From Planctomycetota bacterium (lineage in GTDB: Bacteria > Planctomycetota > Phycisphaerae > WQYP01): DNA of 64,000 nt. The translations under genes were made by a program, and so were the position numbers. Under the pieces are notes generated by a model. That model was not told where the DNA came from. It made no database searches and saw nothing but the letters and a program-made list of their open reading frames with translations. The stretch spans positions 1-64,000 of the forward strand of contig JAKBMM010000007.1 of the NCBI GenBank assembly GCA_021831565.1. The letters are read 5' to 3'. Positions 20,218-29,606 of the stretch are shown here, piece by piece (within the stretch, counting starts at the first letter, position 1; each line of letters opens with the position of its first letter).

Positions 20218-21027
20218 ATGATGCAACAGACGTTGCAAGGCAAGGTGGTAGTCATTACCGGAGCTTCTTCCGGTATTGGCGCCGCCGCCGCGCTGGCGCT
20301 GGCGCGGCGCGGCGCCAGCCTGGTGCTCGCGGCGCGGCGCCTGGACCGCCTGGCTGCGGTGGCGGCGCAAGTCGAGCGGCTGGGCGGTCGGGCCGTGGTG
20401 CAATCGTGCGATGTTTCACGTCGCGAGGACATCCGCCGTTTGCTGACCATGGCCCAAGACAATTTTGCAAGTCTGGACGTAGTCATCGCCAATGCCGGCT
20501 TCGGTTTTTCCGCCGCCGTACACGAAACCACCGAGCCGCAGATGGATGAGATTTGGCGGGTGAACGTGCTGGGCACGTGGTACGTGATGGCCGAGGCCGC
20601 GGCGATGATGATCCCGCGACGCGCGGGGCACATCATCGTGATTTCATCCGCGGCGGCGCGGCGCGGCCTTCCGCGCATGGGCGCCTACAGCATGACCAAG
20701 GCGGCGCAGTTGTCTCTGGCCGAAGCCCAGCGGATTGAACTCACCGGTACGGGCGTGCAGGTAAGTTCCGTGCATCCGATCAGTACCCGAACCAACTTTT
20801 TCGCCGAGGCGTCCCGGCGCAGCGGCACGCGCGTCGGCGGCATCGGAAAAATGCAGACGGCGGAGTTGGTGGGAGAGAAAATCGCGCACCTGGTCGAACG
20901 TCCGCGACCGGAACTCTGGCCGTTTTCGCCGGCGCGCTGGAGCCTGGGATTGGCGACTATGCTGCCGGGCGTCACCGATTATTTCATGCGCCGGCTCGCG
21001 CCGCCGCACGCCGGGCGGGAGAAATAA
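20218..21027 (+). CDS. Short-chain dehydrogenase/reductase
   Basis: About 269 aa. Classical SDR: cofactor motif TGASSGIG near the N-terminus, 'VIANAGFGF' (NAG), catalytic Ser in 'VISSAAAR' and YSMTK (Tyr-x3-Lys). An Ala/Arg-rich cofactor segment 'AARRLDRL' suggests NADP(H) preference, as an Arg follows the second strand. Substrate unknown. The track start at 20182 (GTG) was replaced by ATG 20218, which has GGA five to seven bases upstream. It is divergent from the act operon and is followed two bases later by the next gene. Confidence 0.88.
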   Translation: MMQQTLQGKVVVITGASSGIGAAAALALARRGASLVLAARRLDRLAAVAAQVERLGGRAVVQSCDVSRREDIRRLLTMAQDNFASLDVVIANAGFGFSAAVHETTEPQMDEIWRVNVLGTWYVMAEAAAMMIPRRAGHIIVISSAAARRGLPRMGAYSMTKAAQLSLAEAQRIELTGTGVQVSSVHPISTRTNFFAEASRRSGTRVGGIGKMQTAELVGEKIAHLVERPRPELWPFSPARWSLGLATMLPGVTDYFMRRLAPPHAGREK

Positions 21028-21029
21028 AA

Positions 21030-21995
21030 GTGAGGCGAGTAGATTTTTGGCGCGTTTTCCGGTGGGGGATTCCGGTCTTGTGCGTTGCCGGGGCGGTCTT
21101 ATTTCTGCTCTGGCGACGAGAGACGGCGCCCCGGAACTTTCCCCCGGCCTTGTCCGCGGTTCGTTATGTTCGTGTGATGACGGCCAATATCAACAACATC
21201 GAACCGAACGCCGGAAAGCATAGCTGGTCGCGGCGCCGGGGGGTGCTGCTGGCCATCTTACACAAATACCGCCCCGGCATCATCGCCATGCAGGCGGCCA
21301 CGCCGGCTCAAACCGCCTGGTTGGCCGTGCGCCTGCGTGGTTATGCGCATTTTCCCGCACACGCGGCTCTGCATGGAAATATTCTTTCCGCGCTGGCGGG
21401 GGCGCTGGCGTTCTGGAACCAGATATTTTTTCAAAACCGTTATCAACTTGTCGCCGGCGCCTACGGCCTGGTGCGTCCGCACCATCTCCAGCGCAACCCC
21501 ACCGAAAACGCCTACTATTCGCTGGCGGTGCTGCGCGACCGGCGGCGGGTTCTGCCCACTATGATCGTGATCGACACCCATCTTCGCCACGGCAATGAGA
21601 ATGCTGCCCTTGGTGCGGCTAAATTACAGGTGATTCTGCGGCAATGGTGGAAACGCTATCCGGGCGCGCGGGCGATTCTGCTCGGCGATATGAATCATCC
21701 CCGGAACGACGCACCCGTTTACAGCGCTCTGCTGGGGCGGCGCTATCTTCATGGCCGCCGTGGCCCGCTGTTCGACACTTTCAACTACCGCCTGCGGCCG
21801 CGGGGGCGATTGTGGGGAACCTGGCAGAATTACGTCGGCCGGCCGGTAATTCGCTGGCCCACCGACCTTATATTTGTCAGCCGCGGCTGGAAATTCACAC
21901 CGGCCCGAATCATTCGCGATCACTCCCCAGCCGGTGTTTATCCCAGTGATCATTTTTTTGTGTTGACCACGCTGCGTCCGGAGCCGGCTCCCTGA
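21030..21995 (+). CDS. Membrane-anchored endonuclease/exonuclease/phosphatase-fold protein
   Basis: 321 aa from a GTG start two bases after the SDR stop. An N-terminal hydrophobic segment (about 12-30) suggests export or anchoring. The fold is recognised by 'MTANINN', 'DTHLRHG', 'LLGDMNHP' and the terminal 'SDHFFVLT', matching the N, H, D-x-N and S-D-H motifs of the family. The metal-binding glutamate, normally in a 'LQE' motif, appears as Ala ('GIIAMQAATP'). It may be altered in activity or use another residue. Substrate unknown. Confidence 0.75.
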   Translation: MRRVDFWRVFRWGIPVLCVAGAVLFLLWRRETAPRNFPPALSAVRYVRVMTANINNIEPNAGKHSWSRRRGVLLAILHKYRPGIIAMQAATPAQTAWLAVRLRGYAHFPAHAALHGNILSALAGALAFWNQIFFQNRYQLVAGAYGLVRPHHLQRNPTENAYYSLAVLRDRRRVLPTMIVIDTHLRHGNENAALGAAKLQVILRQWWKRYPGARAILLGDMNHPRNDAPVYSALLGRRYLHGRRGPLFDTFNYRLRPRGRLWGTWQNYVGRPVIRWPTDLIFVSRGWKFTPARIIRDHSPAGVYPSDHFFVLTTLRPEPAP

Positions 21996-22187
21996 CAACA
22001 GGCTCTAAAGTGCCAGGACACGAAGAAGCTTTGAAAAACTCTTGAAAAACACGGCAATTTTTGGGTGAGCACATAGGGGAACCGGCAACATAAATGTTGC
22101 CGCTAACAAAAAGGCGAGCCGGGATTTTCGCCGCTTCTCCGGCTCCTCCCGAAAAAATTGTCCTGCTTCGTCTGAAACCTTCAATTT

Positions 22188-22217
22188 TTGACAATGGAAA
22201 ACGTTCTGAATTAGAAT
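22188..22217 (+). promoter_or_regulatory. Promoter of the glycoside hydrolase gene
   Basis: -35 TTGACA at 22188-22193, an 18-nt spacer, and -10 TAGAAT at 22212-22217. Start expected near 22224, about 40 nt before the ATG at 22265. The rest of 21996-22187 shows no gene; a short 'AGGCTCTAAA' piece near 22001 resembles the hairpins at 30652 and 36102. Confidence 0.65.
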
Positions 22218-22264
22218 ACGCTTCGACGCTCCCCCCCCACTGGCGGCAATAATGAGGTGAAGGC

Positions 22265-25090
22265 ATGGCCGAGGATCTTGTGCCAGAGGATCTTGTGAAC
22301 GCACCATCGTCCGGCGGCACTTCTTCAGAACGATTCAACCGCCGTGACTTTTTGAAGATTGCCGGTTTGCTTCCACTCCCGATGGCTATCGGAAGCGAGA
22401 TTGGCACGGTATCCGCCTACGCGGCGCACCATCGGGAACCCGCCACCCGCCCCCCCACGCCGCACCCCGGCGCGGCGCCAACGGCCCTTATGTTGAATGA
22501 TCCGGCGCTGCCGGAGCACGATCCGGCGCTGCCGGCGATACTGGCCGGCGCCCTGGAAACAGCCGGTTACTCGGTCCGTTCCACCACCATTGCCGATATT
22601 TTCCATCCGCATGCGTTGACGGTCGAGTCCTGTGCGCTGCTGGCGTTGCCGCAGGCGCAGGCCCTGCCCCCCGCCCTATTTCCCGTGGTCCACGCCTATC
22701 TCCGGGCCGGCGGCCACCTGCTGGCCTTGGGATTGCCGGCTTGGAATACCCAGTTGGTTCCAGGGTCGAACGGCACATGGAGCAAACCCCTGGCGCCGAT
22801 CACAACGCCGTTGCCACCCCTGGAGACCCTCTGCCCCGCCTACAAGTTCTACCCGATCCATGGCGCCGTGCGTGTGGACGTGGCGCCCGGCCAGGCGGTG
22901 ATCCGCCCGCCGCGCGAACGGATCCAGGCGCCCGCCGCCATGATTTCCTCCTACGCGCGTCCGAGCAGTACGGGTTTCGCCAAGGGTCGCCCCTGGCGTT
23001 GGGTTTCCCTCCTGCGCGCCGGGGATGCGCACAGCGACGCCTGGCGGGGTTCCCCGGGAACCCTGCTGCTGTATCCGCCCGGCGCGGCGCCTCATGCCGG
23101 CGGCGCCTGGGCGGCTTTTACTCCCGCCACCGCCGACTTTTACCGCCAGCCGGCCATGCGGCGGGTGCTTACCCAGACAGCGCGGCGTCTGCACGACGGC
23201 CTGTTCCTGCTGGAAGGCGGCGCGGAGTTCTACACCTACTTTCCCGGCCAAAGCGTGCGTCTGGGAACCAGGGTCGCCAACTTGTGTGCCGCGCGCGAAT
23301 CCGCCACCGGCCAGGCGCGGCGCGGACGAGTGGCCATCACGATCCAATCCTCCGATGGCCGAAAAGTGCTCCGGCGTAGCTGGCCGGTGGTCTTGAACCG
23401 CGGGGGCACGGTGGTGCACGAGTTTACCTGGAACCCTCCCGGTAACTGGCCCGCCGCCGGCTATACGATCATCACGGAATTGTCGGAGCACGGACGGGTG
23501 GTGGACTCTCTGGAGCATCGCCTCCACGTCTGGACGCCGCCGGCCCACCCCAACTGGGTCACCATTCGTCCGGATGGACATTTTTATCTCAACGGCCGCT
23601 TGTGGCGCATCAACGGCGTCAATTACATGCCGTCGTCGGGCCCCGCCGTGGAAGGAGCGTTGTTTGGGACAATATTCCTTGGGTGGCTCAACCGTCCCGG
23701 ATACGATCCGGAAGTAATCGAACGCGACCTGGGACATATCCAGAACATAGGACTCAACGCCGTAAGCGTGCGTTGCAGTTCTTATGATATGGACTCCCAG
23801 AATCTGCTGGACCTGTTGCGGCGATGCCGCGAACATCAGTTGCGCGTGAAACTGAGTCTACAACCTGGAGTCTCGTACTGGCTTAATGGCCGCAGTTGGG
23901 AACAGGGAGAAAATCTGGCTTGGCATGTTTTCAAGGAAATCATCGACCACTACCGCCTGGCCGAGAACGATACGGTATTCACCTATGAAATCGACTGGGA
24001 GCCGAGTTTCGGCAGTGTCGGCGGGCTGCGGCGCACGGACAAGGCCTGGGCGAAATGGGTCCAGACTCATTATGGCGGCATCGCCGCCGCCGAGCGGGCC
24101 TGGGGTGTGCCCGCGCCGCGCGATAAGCAGGGACAATTGACCGGCCCGCCCCATAGAGACCTTGACTTTCAGCTCGTGTACCCCGTGCGGTACCGTAAGC
24201 CTTTATGGACCGGTCCGTCCAATTGGGCGGACCTGAACCTGCCCGCGGTACAAGAGTCGCAAGGGAAGCTGATCGCAGCGTATCGGCGTTTTCTCAATGA
24301 CTGGCTGGCCGAGACATACGGCCTGCCGGCGCGGCGCATCCGCGCCATCGCCCCGCATCAATATGTAAGTTTTCGCATGGCGCAGGCGAGCGATCCGGGC
24401 TGGATCAATGCCGCGAACTATCACTTGGAAGGGTTGGCTCGGGCGCTGGATTTTCTCTCGCCGGAAAGCTACGGCGAGTTGAACCGCCGGGCCGACCCCA
24501 AAAGTATCCGGCCGGCGACGGATAACGGGTCTGCGCTTATTTTGTTTCGCGTCGCCTACGCCCGGTCGATTGCGCCCCACGAGCCGGTTATCTGGGCGGA
24601 GACCGGCGAGAACGCTTGGGGGGCCGCGGCGCAGCAGATTGGCGGCCCGCAAGCGGATGTGTTAAGTCCCCTGGTCGCGCCGTCGTCGAGATCATGGTAC
24701 GCGGCGTTGCAGGCCGATAGCCCGCAAGCCTTGCAGGCCCAGGGCGCTTACTACGCCAAATTCTATGAGCTGGCGCTTTTCTCCGGCGCCGACGGCATTT
24801 TCTGGTGGTTCTACCCCGGAGGCTACCAGTACTATGAAGGCAGCGACTACGGCCTGATCAACCCCGATGGAACGGATCGCCCGGCCACGAAAATGGTTCG
24901 AATATGGGGGCGGCGACTGCTGGCCGCGCCGCGCCCGCCGGAACCGACCGTGTGGCTGGATTATGATAGCGAACGGCATCCGGATGGCGTATTGGGTATT
25001 TACTGGGCCTTGTACGCGCGTTTCTGTGCCGCGGTCAAGCACGGCTGTTTTCCCGGCTTGCGGGCGATCATCAGAACCGACAGCCCTTGA
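22265..25090 (+). CDS. Tat-exported glycoside hydrolase (TIM-barrel, beta-galactosidase/GH5-GH42-like)
   Basis: 941 aa. Tat motif NRRDFLKIAG near residues 25-34. The first ~400 residues look like a beta-galactosidase trimerisation-type (flavodoxin-like) domain ('LRAGGHLLALGLP') plus a beta-rich section. A catalytic TIM-barrel begins at 'PDGHFYLNGRLWRINGVNY'. Candidate acid/base residues are E575 or E579 in 'TYEIDWEPSFG', and the nucleophile may be E779 in 'IWAETGENAW'. The likely role is periplasmic or surface polysaccharide breakdown; the substrate is not predictable. GAGGTG lies before the ATG. The gene appears to have its own promoter, and its stop is followed by a GT2 gene. The exact GH family is uncertain. 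Confidence 0.75.
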   Translation: MAEDLVPEDLVNAPSSGGTSSERFNRRDFLKIAGLLPLPMAIGSEIGTVSAYAAHHREPATRPPTPHPGAAPTALMLNDPALPEHDPALPAILAGALETAGYSVRSTTIADIFHPHALTVESCALLALPQAQALPPALFPVVHAYLRAGGHLLALGLPAWNTQLVPGSNGTWSKPLAPITTPLPPLETLCPAYKFYPIHGAVRVDVAPGQAVIRPPRERIQAPAAMISSYARPSSTGFAKGRPWRWVSLLRAGDAHSDAWRGSPGTLLLYPPGAAPHAGGAWAAFTPATADFYRQPAMRRVLTQTARRLHDGLFLLEGGAEFYTYFPGQSVRLGTRVANLCAARESATGQARRGRVAITIQSSDGRKVLRRSWPVVLNRGGTVVHEFTWNPPGNWPAAGYTIITELSEHGRVVDSLEHRLHVWTPPAHPNWVTIRPDGHFYLNGRLWRINGVNYMPSSGPAVEGALFGTIFLGWLNRPGYDPEVIERDLGHIQNIGLNAVSVRCSSYDMDSQNLLDLLRRCREHQLRVKLSLQPGVSYWLNGRSWEQGENLAWHVFKEIIDHYRLAENDTVFTYEIDWEPSFGSVGGLRRTDKAWAKWVQTHYGGIAAAERAWGVPAPRDKQGQLTGPPHRDLDFQLVYPVRYRKPLWTGPSNWADLNLPAVQESQGKLIAAYRRFLNDWLAETYGLPARRIRAIAPHQYVSFRMAQASDPGWINAANYHLEGLARALDFLSPESYGELNRRADPKSIRPATDNGSALILFRVAYARSIAPHEPVIWAETGENAWGAAAQQIGGPQADVLSPLVAPSSRSWYAALQADSPQALQAQGAYYAKFYELALFSGADGIFWWFYPGGYQYYEGSDYGLINPDGTDRPATKMVRIWGRRLLAAPRPPEPTVWLDYDSERHPDGVLGIYWALYARFCAAVKHGCFPGLRAIIRTDSP

Positions 25091-25125
25091 ATTGCGGCGC
25101 GCCTCGTGAGCAATTATTTCTGGCT

Positions 25126-25917
25126 ATGCAGTGGATGGCAAACGAAGACATTGAAATATCGATTATCGCGCCGGCGTTCAACGAAGTTGAAAACGTCGGC
25201 CCCCTGGTGGAGCGGATCCGAGAGGTCTTCGTTCCCTTGAAAATTAGTTTCGAGGTGATCATCGTCGATGACGCCGGCACAGACGGCACACGGGAAAAAT
25301 TGGTGGAATTATCGCGGCTTTATCCCTGGTTGCGCGTAATTTCACTGGAGAAAAACAGCGGACAGACGGCGGCAATGGACGCCGGCTTCCGTGTCGCACG
25401 CGGACGAATCTGGGGAACCGTCGACGCCGACATGCAGAACGATCCCGGCGAAATTCCCAGACTCATGGCCATGCTCGGCCCGGACGTAGACATGGTCAAC
25501 GGCTGGCGGCGCCAGCGCCGCGATCATTTTCTGCGCATTATCCAGACGCGTATCGCCAATGGAATACGCAATTGCCTCAGCGGCGAAAATATCCGGGATT
25601 CCGCCTGTTCCCTCAAGGTTTACAAACGGCAGTGTCTCCAGGGCCTCACCCTTTACAAGGGAATGCACCGCTTCTTTCCGACCCTGGTGAAAATGCGCGG
25701 TTATCATGTGATCGAAACGCCGGTGAGCCATCAGCCCCGCGCCTACGGCGTGACCAAGTACAAGTTTGGCAGCCGGGTGATCCGGGCCTTCGTGGATCTG
25801 CTGGCCGTGCGGTGGATGAAAAAGCGGGTTTTGAATTACAAAGCTGTCGAATGGACGTCCGGCTGCGGCGCCGCGCCGCCGGCGCCAACAGAAGGAAAAT
25901 ACCCGAAGTCTCGGTGA
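25126..25917 (+). CDS. GT2-family glycosyltransferase (dolichol-phosphate mannosyltransferase-like)
   Basis: About 263 aa. 'IEISIIAPAFNEVENVGPLV' opens a GT-A fold, 'IIVDDAGTDGT' is the nucleotide-binding region, and 'GTVDADMQNDPGEI' holds the DxD-type motif. The absence of transmembrane helices resembles DPM1-type enzymes that transfer a sugar to a polyprenyl phosphate. Start uncertain: the track's TTG overlaps the previous stop and has no ribosome site, so the first ATG (MQWMANED) is used; ATG 25135 is also possible. Upstream of lpxA, it may act in envelope glycolipid synthesis (inference). Confidence 0.8.
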   Translation: MQWMANEDIEISIIAPAFNEVENVGPLVERIREVFVPLKISFEVIIVDDAGTDGTREKLVELSRLYPWLRVISLEKNSGQTAAMDAGFRVARGRIWGTVDADMQNDPGEIPRLMAMLGPDVDMVNGWRRQRRDHFLRIIQTRIANGIRNCLSGENIRDSACSLKVYKRQCLQGLTLYKGMHRFFPTLVKMRGYHVIETPVSHQPRAYGVTKYKFGSRVIRAFVDLLAVRWMKKRVLNYKAVEWTSGCGAAPPAPTEGKYPKSR

Positions 25918-25954
25918 GACCCAGAGCGACGCGTTGTTTTCGGAGCGGATGCCC

Positions 25955-26791
25955 ATGATTCACGCCACGGCCATAATTGATTCCGAAGCGCGGATCGACG
26001 CGAGTGTTCAAATTGGTCCCTATGCCATCGTGGAAGGGCCGGTGACCATTGGAGCGCAGTGCGCGCTTGCGGCGCACGCCAAACTGATCGGGCCGTTGGT
26101 ACTGGGCCGCGGCAACCGGGTGCACAGTTTCGCCGTTCTGGGCGACGCGCCCCAGGACGCCAAGTATCGGGATCAACCGAGCCGGCTCCTCATCGGCGAC
26201 GATAATATTTTCCGGGAGCACGCGACGGTCCACCGCGGCACCAACGGCGACACCATCATCGGCGCGCACAATTTTTTCATGGTGGGCAGCCACGTCGGTC
26301 ACAACTGCCGCGTCGGCAACAACGTCACTCTGGTCAATCACGCCACCCTCGGGGGTTACGTGGAGGTCCAGGATCGCGTGATTATCGGCGGACATTGCGC
26401 CGTGCATCAATTTTGCCGCGTAGGCCGGTTGGCGATGATTTCCAACAACTCCGCACACAACGTCGATATTCCTCCGTTCGTTACCGCGATGCTGACCAAC
26501 ACCATCACGCAGCTCAACGCCGTCGGAATTCGCCGCTCGGGCATGGGTCCCCAGGGCATCCATGCGCTTCGGCGGATGTTTCAAACTCTGTTTCGCACGC
26601 ACGGCGACGTGCCCCTGGGCAGAAGTATCGACTTGTTGCCGGACGAGCTGCGTCGGACGCCGGAGGTGGAAGAGTTCATCGAGTTCGTCCGTACGACCAA
26701 GCGCGGCGTGGCCCGCTTTCGCCCCTGGTCCATGCGGCAGGGCGCCATGGAACCCGGCAATCCCGACAGCTCACGGGACGCTGGAGATTAA
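25955..26791 (+). CDS. lpxA: UDP-N-acetylglucosamine acyltransferase (lipid A synthesis)
   Basis: First enzyme of lipid A synthesis. 278 aa, left-handed beta-helix hexapeptide repeats ('IDASVQIGPYAIVEGPVTIG' onward) and the catalytic His in 'SHVGHNCRVGNN'. The C-terminus has the LpxA signature 'NAVGIRRSGM' that distinguishes it from LpxD. Start at ATG 25955, nine bases after GGAG; the track's upstream TTG has none. It suggests the organism has an LPS-type outer membrane. No other lpx genes lie nearby, so the pathway is scattered. Confidence 0.93.
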   Translation: MIHATAIIDSEARIDASVQIGPYAIVEGPVTIGAQCALAAHAKLIGPLVLGRGNRVHSFAVLGDAPQDAKYRDQPSRLLIGDDNIFREHATVHRGTNGDTIIGAHNFFMVGSHVGHNCRVGNNVTLVNHATLGGYVEVQDRVIIGGHCAVHQFCRVGRLAMISNNSAHNVDIPPFVTAMLTNTITQLNAVGIRRSGMGPQGIHALRRMFQTLFRTHGDVPLGRSIDLLPDELRRTPEVEEFIEFVRTTKRGVARFRPWSMRQGAMEPGNPDSSRDAGD

Positions 26792-26799
26792 GGAACCTG

Positions 26800-27846
26800 A
26801 TGAATCCGGCCATCGCCCGCATCCTCGACGCCAATTGCAACCGCGCCCGCGAGGCGCTGCGGGTTCTGGAGGATTACGCCCGTCTGGGACTCAACGACGG
26901 CGGGCTGTCCGGCGAGCTGAAAACGCTGCGCCACGATCTGGCCGGCATCCTGGGCCGGCTCGGCGGTGCGGAACTTGTCCTGGCCCGCGATACGCCGGGC
27001 GATCCGGGCGTGGGGATCAAAACTCCCGCTGAACTGGAGCGCGGCGGTCTGTTCGACGTTTTATGCGCCAACGCCAAGCGGCTTACCGAGGCGCTGCGCG
27101 TGCTGGAGGAACTGGGCAAGACCTTTGAACCGGCGGCGGCGGCGAACATTGAAAACATTCGCTACCGGTGCTATGCGCTGGAGCAGCGAATTCTGCGCAG
27201 CGCCGGCCAGCAGGGACGCCTGGCGCGCGTGCGGCTCTACGTTCTATTGACCGAAGCCTTGTGCCGCCGCCCCTGGGACCAGACATTGGAGGCTCTCCTG
27301 GCCGGCGGCGCGGACTGCATACAGTTGCGCGAAAAGAATCTTTCTGATTGCGAACTGTTGCGGCGTGCGCGGATTCTGGTGGAGAAGTGCCGCTCGCGGG
27401 CGGTGGTGTCGATCATCAATGACCGCGTGGATGTGGCGCTGGCGGCCGGCGCCGACGGAGTTCATCTGGGCCAGCAGGATATGCCCTGCGCCATCGCCAG
27501 AAAAATAGCCGGCCGCGACATGATCATCGGCATATCCACGCAAACCGCCGAACAGGCGCGGGCCGCCGTCCGGGATGGGGCCACGTATATCGCCATCGGT
27601 CCAATGTTCCCGACGCAAACCAAGATCAAGCCGCGCCTCGCCGGCGTGGAATATGCCCGCGAAATTCGCGGCGCGGATCTGCCGATCCCCTCCGTCGCCA
27701 TCGGCGGAATCACGCCGGATAATCTTGGCCAACTGCTAACTGCGGGTGTTGCGGCCGTGGCGGTGAGTTCCGCGGCGCTCGCCGCGGATGATCCGCAAGC
27801 TCTCTGCCGGCGGCTGCGGGACATGTTGCATCGGAAACCGGCATGA
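26800..27846 (+). CDS. thiE: ThiD2-ThiE fusion: thiamine-phosphate synthase
   Basis: 348 aa. N-terminal ~130 residues ('RILDANCNRAREALRVLEDYARL' start) match the ThiD2 family, a non-homologous HMP-phosphate kinase. The C-terminal part is ThiE: 'CIQLREKN', 'INDRVDVALAAGADGVHLGQQD', 'GISTQT', 'YIAIGPMFPTQTK' and 'VAIGGI', which couples HMP-PP and thiazole phosphate to thiamine phosphate. The track's much longer ORF begins inside lpxA; the true start is ATG 26800 with AGGA five bases upstream. Followed by murJ with an ATGA overlap. Confidence 0.93.
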   Translation: MNPAIARILDANCNRAREALRVLEDYARLGLNDGGLSGELKTLRHDLAGILGRLGGAELVLARDTPGDPGVGIKTPAELERGGLFDVLCANAKRLTEALRVLEELGKTFEPAAAANIENIRYRCYALEQRILRSAGQQGRLARVRLYVLLTEALCRRPWDQTLEALLAGGADCIQLREKNLSDCELLRRARILVEKCRSRAVVSIINDRVDVALAAGADGVHLGQQDMPCAIARKIAGRDMIIGISTQTAEQARAAVRDGATYIAIGPMFPTQTKIKPRLAGVEYAREIRGADLPIPSVAIGGITPDNLGQLLTAGVAAVAVSSAALAADDPQALCRRLRDMLHRKPA

Positions 27847-29600
27847 GCGTACCGAAAACGAATGCGGACCATGCACCCAACACGGCCACGGCCGATCGCC
27901 CGGGTGGATTCATTCATTACGCCAATCTGATCTCCAAGTTGACTTTTCTTTCCCGGATTTTCGGACTGCTGCGCGACAAAGCGTGCGGCTATTTTCTCGG
28001 CGTGGGAACAACCTGGTCCGCTTTCTGGATGGGGTTTCAGTTTCCCAATCTTTTCCGCCGCATCTTCGGAGAAGGCGCGCTAACGGCGGTGTTTCTACCG
28101 GTGTACACCCGTCTTCGCCAACAGCAGGGCCAGGAGGCGGCCAACCAGTTGGCCCGCGCGATCGTTGTTCTGCTGACCGTTGTACTCGTGGCCATCATGC
28201 TGGTGGGGGAAGCGATGGTCGCGCCGCTGGCGTTATCGCATGCGGTTTCGTCCGCCAATCGTCTTGCGGCCGGAATGATCGCCCTGATGCTTCCCTACTC
28301 TGTTTACGTGTGCCTGGTGGCGCTGCTGGGGGCGATCGCGGCCTCCCACGAACGCTTTGCCGCCCAGGCCGCTGCGCCCATCATTCTCAATATCGCCATG
28401 GCCCTGGCGGCGGCGATTCCCGTGCTTATCTGGACTTGGCGTTATCCCGTGCGCCTGCGCGTGATCTGGGTGGCGGTGGCGGTGCTCATCGCCGGCATGG
28501 TTCAACTGTTGCTGATGTTCATCGCCGTTAAACGGGCCGGAGTACGACTCTCCGGCGGCTGGCGAATTATCCCCCCGAACGGAGGCGGAACCATACGAGC
28601 GGCCATCGGCGAAATTGTTCGCGCCATGCTGCCGATGACGATCGGCCTTTCCGTGGTTCAGCTTAACGTGTTTATGGATTCGCAGATCGCGTGGTGGTTC
28701 TCACCGGACGGTCACGCCGGCCGGACGATTTTTGGGCTTCTGGGCATGCACATACACACGCCCCTGCTCGCCGGTGCTCTGGGAAAGCTCTCGGTGGCGC
28801 AGCGCATTTACATGCTGCCCGTCGGCATTTTCGGCGTAGCCACGGCAACCGCGGTGTTTCCCCGTCTCTCCGCGGCGGCCGGGCGGCCCGCCGAAGTCAA
28901 ACAGATTCTCCAGGCCGCGCTGCGGAAGAGTTTATTTTTGAGCATTCCCGCCACCGCCGGCATGATTCTCATTGCCCACACGCTCATCACCGCCATTTAT
29001 ATGGGAGGCCGCGTCAGCGCCGACGACGTGGACCGAGCCACATGGGCCGCACGATGGTTCTGCGCGGGCATTTGGGCCTTTGAAATTCAAATGTTGCTGG
29101 TGCGGGTGTTTTACGCCCACCGCGACGCCGCAACGCCCATGAAAATAGCCGTGGCCATGGTGTTTTTAAACCTCGCGCTGAACCTGCTGTTGATCTGGTT
29201 CATGCAGGTGGGCGGCCTGGCGGCCAGCACCAGTATTTCCGCGGTGGTGCAGGTGGGCGTGTTGGCGTGGCTCGTGCGAAAACGATTCGGACCGCTCGAA
29301 CCGCGCGCCGTGGGACCGCTGGTGGGTAAATCGCTTCTGGCCACAGCTTTGATGACTCTGTTCGCTTGGATCGTCAATACTCAGTTACGCGGAATTCCGA
29401 TGCTCGGACCGGGTCATCGGCTGCTCGGGGCGCTGGTCCGCCTGCCCGCCGTGGTGCTCACCGCGGCGATCGTGTACGGACTGGCAAGTCGCTGGCTGGG
29501 AGTGGCGGAATTGGCCGAGGCACCGGTAATCAGAATATTCCGCCGGAAAAACAGTTCTCCCGCCGGGCCCCCGAACGATCCCGCCGCCAGCCGCCAATAA
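27843..29600 (+). CDS. murJ: Lipid II flippase MurJ
   Basis: 585 aa, about 14 transmembrane helices. The N-terminal 'SRIFGLLRDKACGYFLG' and 'FQFPNLFRRIFGEGALTAVFLPVY' are the MurJ/MviN signature. It flips lipid II across the inner membrane for peptidoglycan synthesis. ATG overlaps the thiE stop (ATGA). Presence of MurJ implies peptidoglycan, in line with the amidase-fold and other envelope genes in the window. C-terminal ~20 residues are a soluble Arg/Ser tail. Confidence 0.95.
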   Translation: MSVPKTNADHAPNTATADRPGGFIHYANLISKLTFLSRIFGLLRDKACGYFLGVGTTWSAFWMGFQFPNLFRRIFGEGALTAVFLPVYTRLRQQQGQEAANQLARAIVVLLTVVLVAIMLVGEAMVAPLALSHAVSSANRLAAGMIALMLPYSVYVCLVALLGAIAASHERFAAQAAAPIILNIAMALAAAIPVLIWTWRYPVRLRVIWVAVAVLIAGMVQLLLMFIAVKRAGVRLSGGWRIIPPNGGGTIRAAIGEIVRAMLPMTIGLSVVQLNVFMDSQIAWWFSPDGHAGRTIFGLLGMHIHTPLLAGALGKLSVAQRIYMLPVGIFGVATATAVFPRLSAAAGRPAEVKQILQAALRKSLFLSIPATAGMILIAHTLITAIYMGGRVSADDVDRATWAARWFCAGIWAFEIQMLLVRVFYAHRDAATPMKIAVAMVFLNLALNLLLIWFMQVGGLAASTSISAVVQVGVLAWLVRKRFGPLEPRAVGPLVGKSLLATALMTLFAWIVNTQLRGIPMLGPGHRLLGALVRLPAVVLTAAIVYGLASRWLGVAELAEAPVIRIFRRKNSSPAGPPNDPAASRQ

Positions 29601-29606
29601 AGAGAA

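Noticed and set aside
22676-23836. 386-aa minus-strand ORF
   Set aside because: Antisense to the glycoside hydrolase gene; basic, low-complexity translation.
26395-26799. 135-codon N-terminal extension of the thiE ORF
   Set aside because: Overlaps lpxA in another frame; Arg/Pro-rich, unlike ThiD2; the ATG at 26800 has a proper ribosome site.
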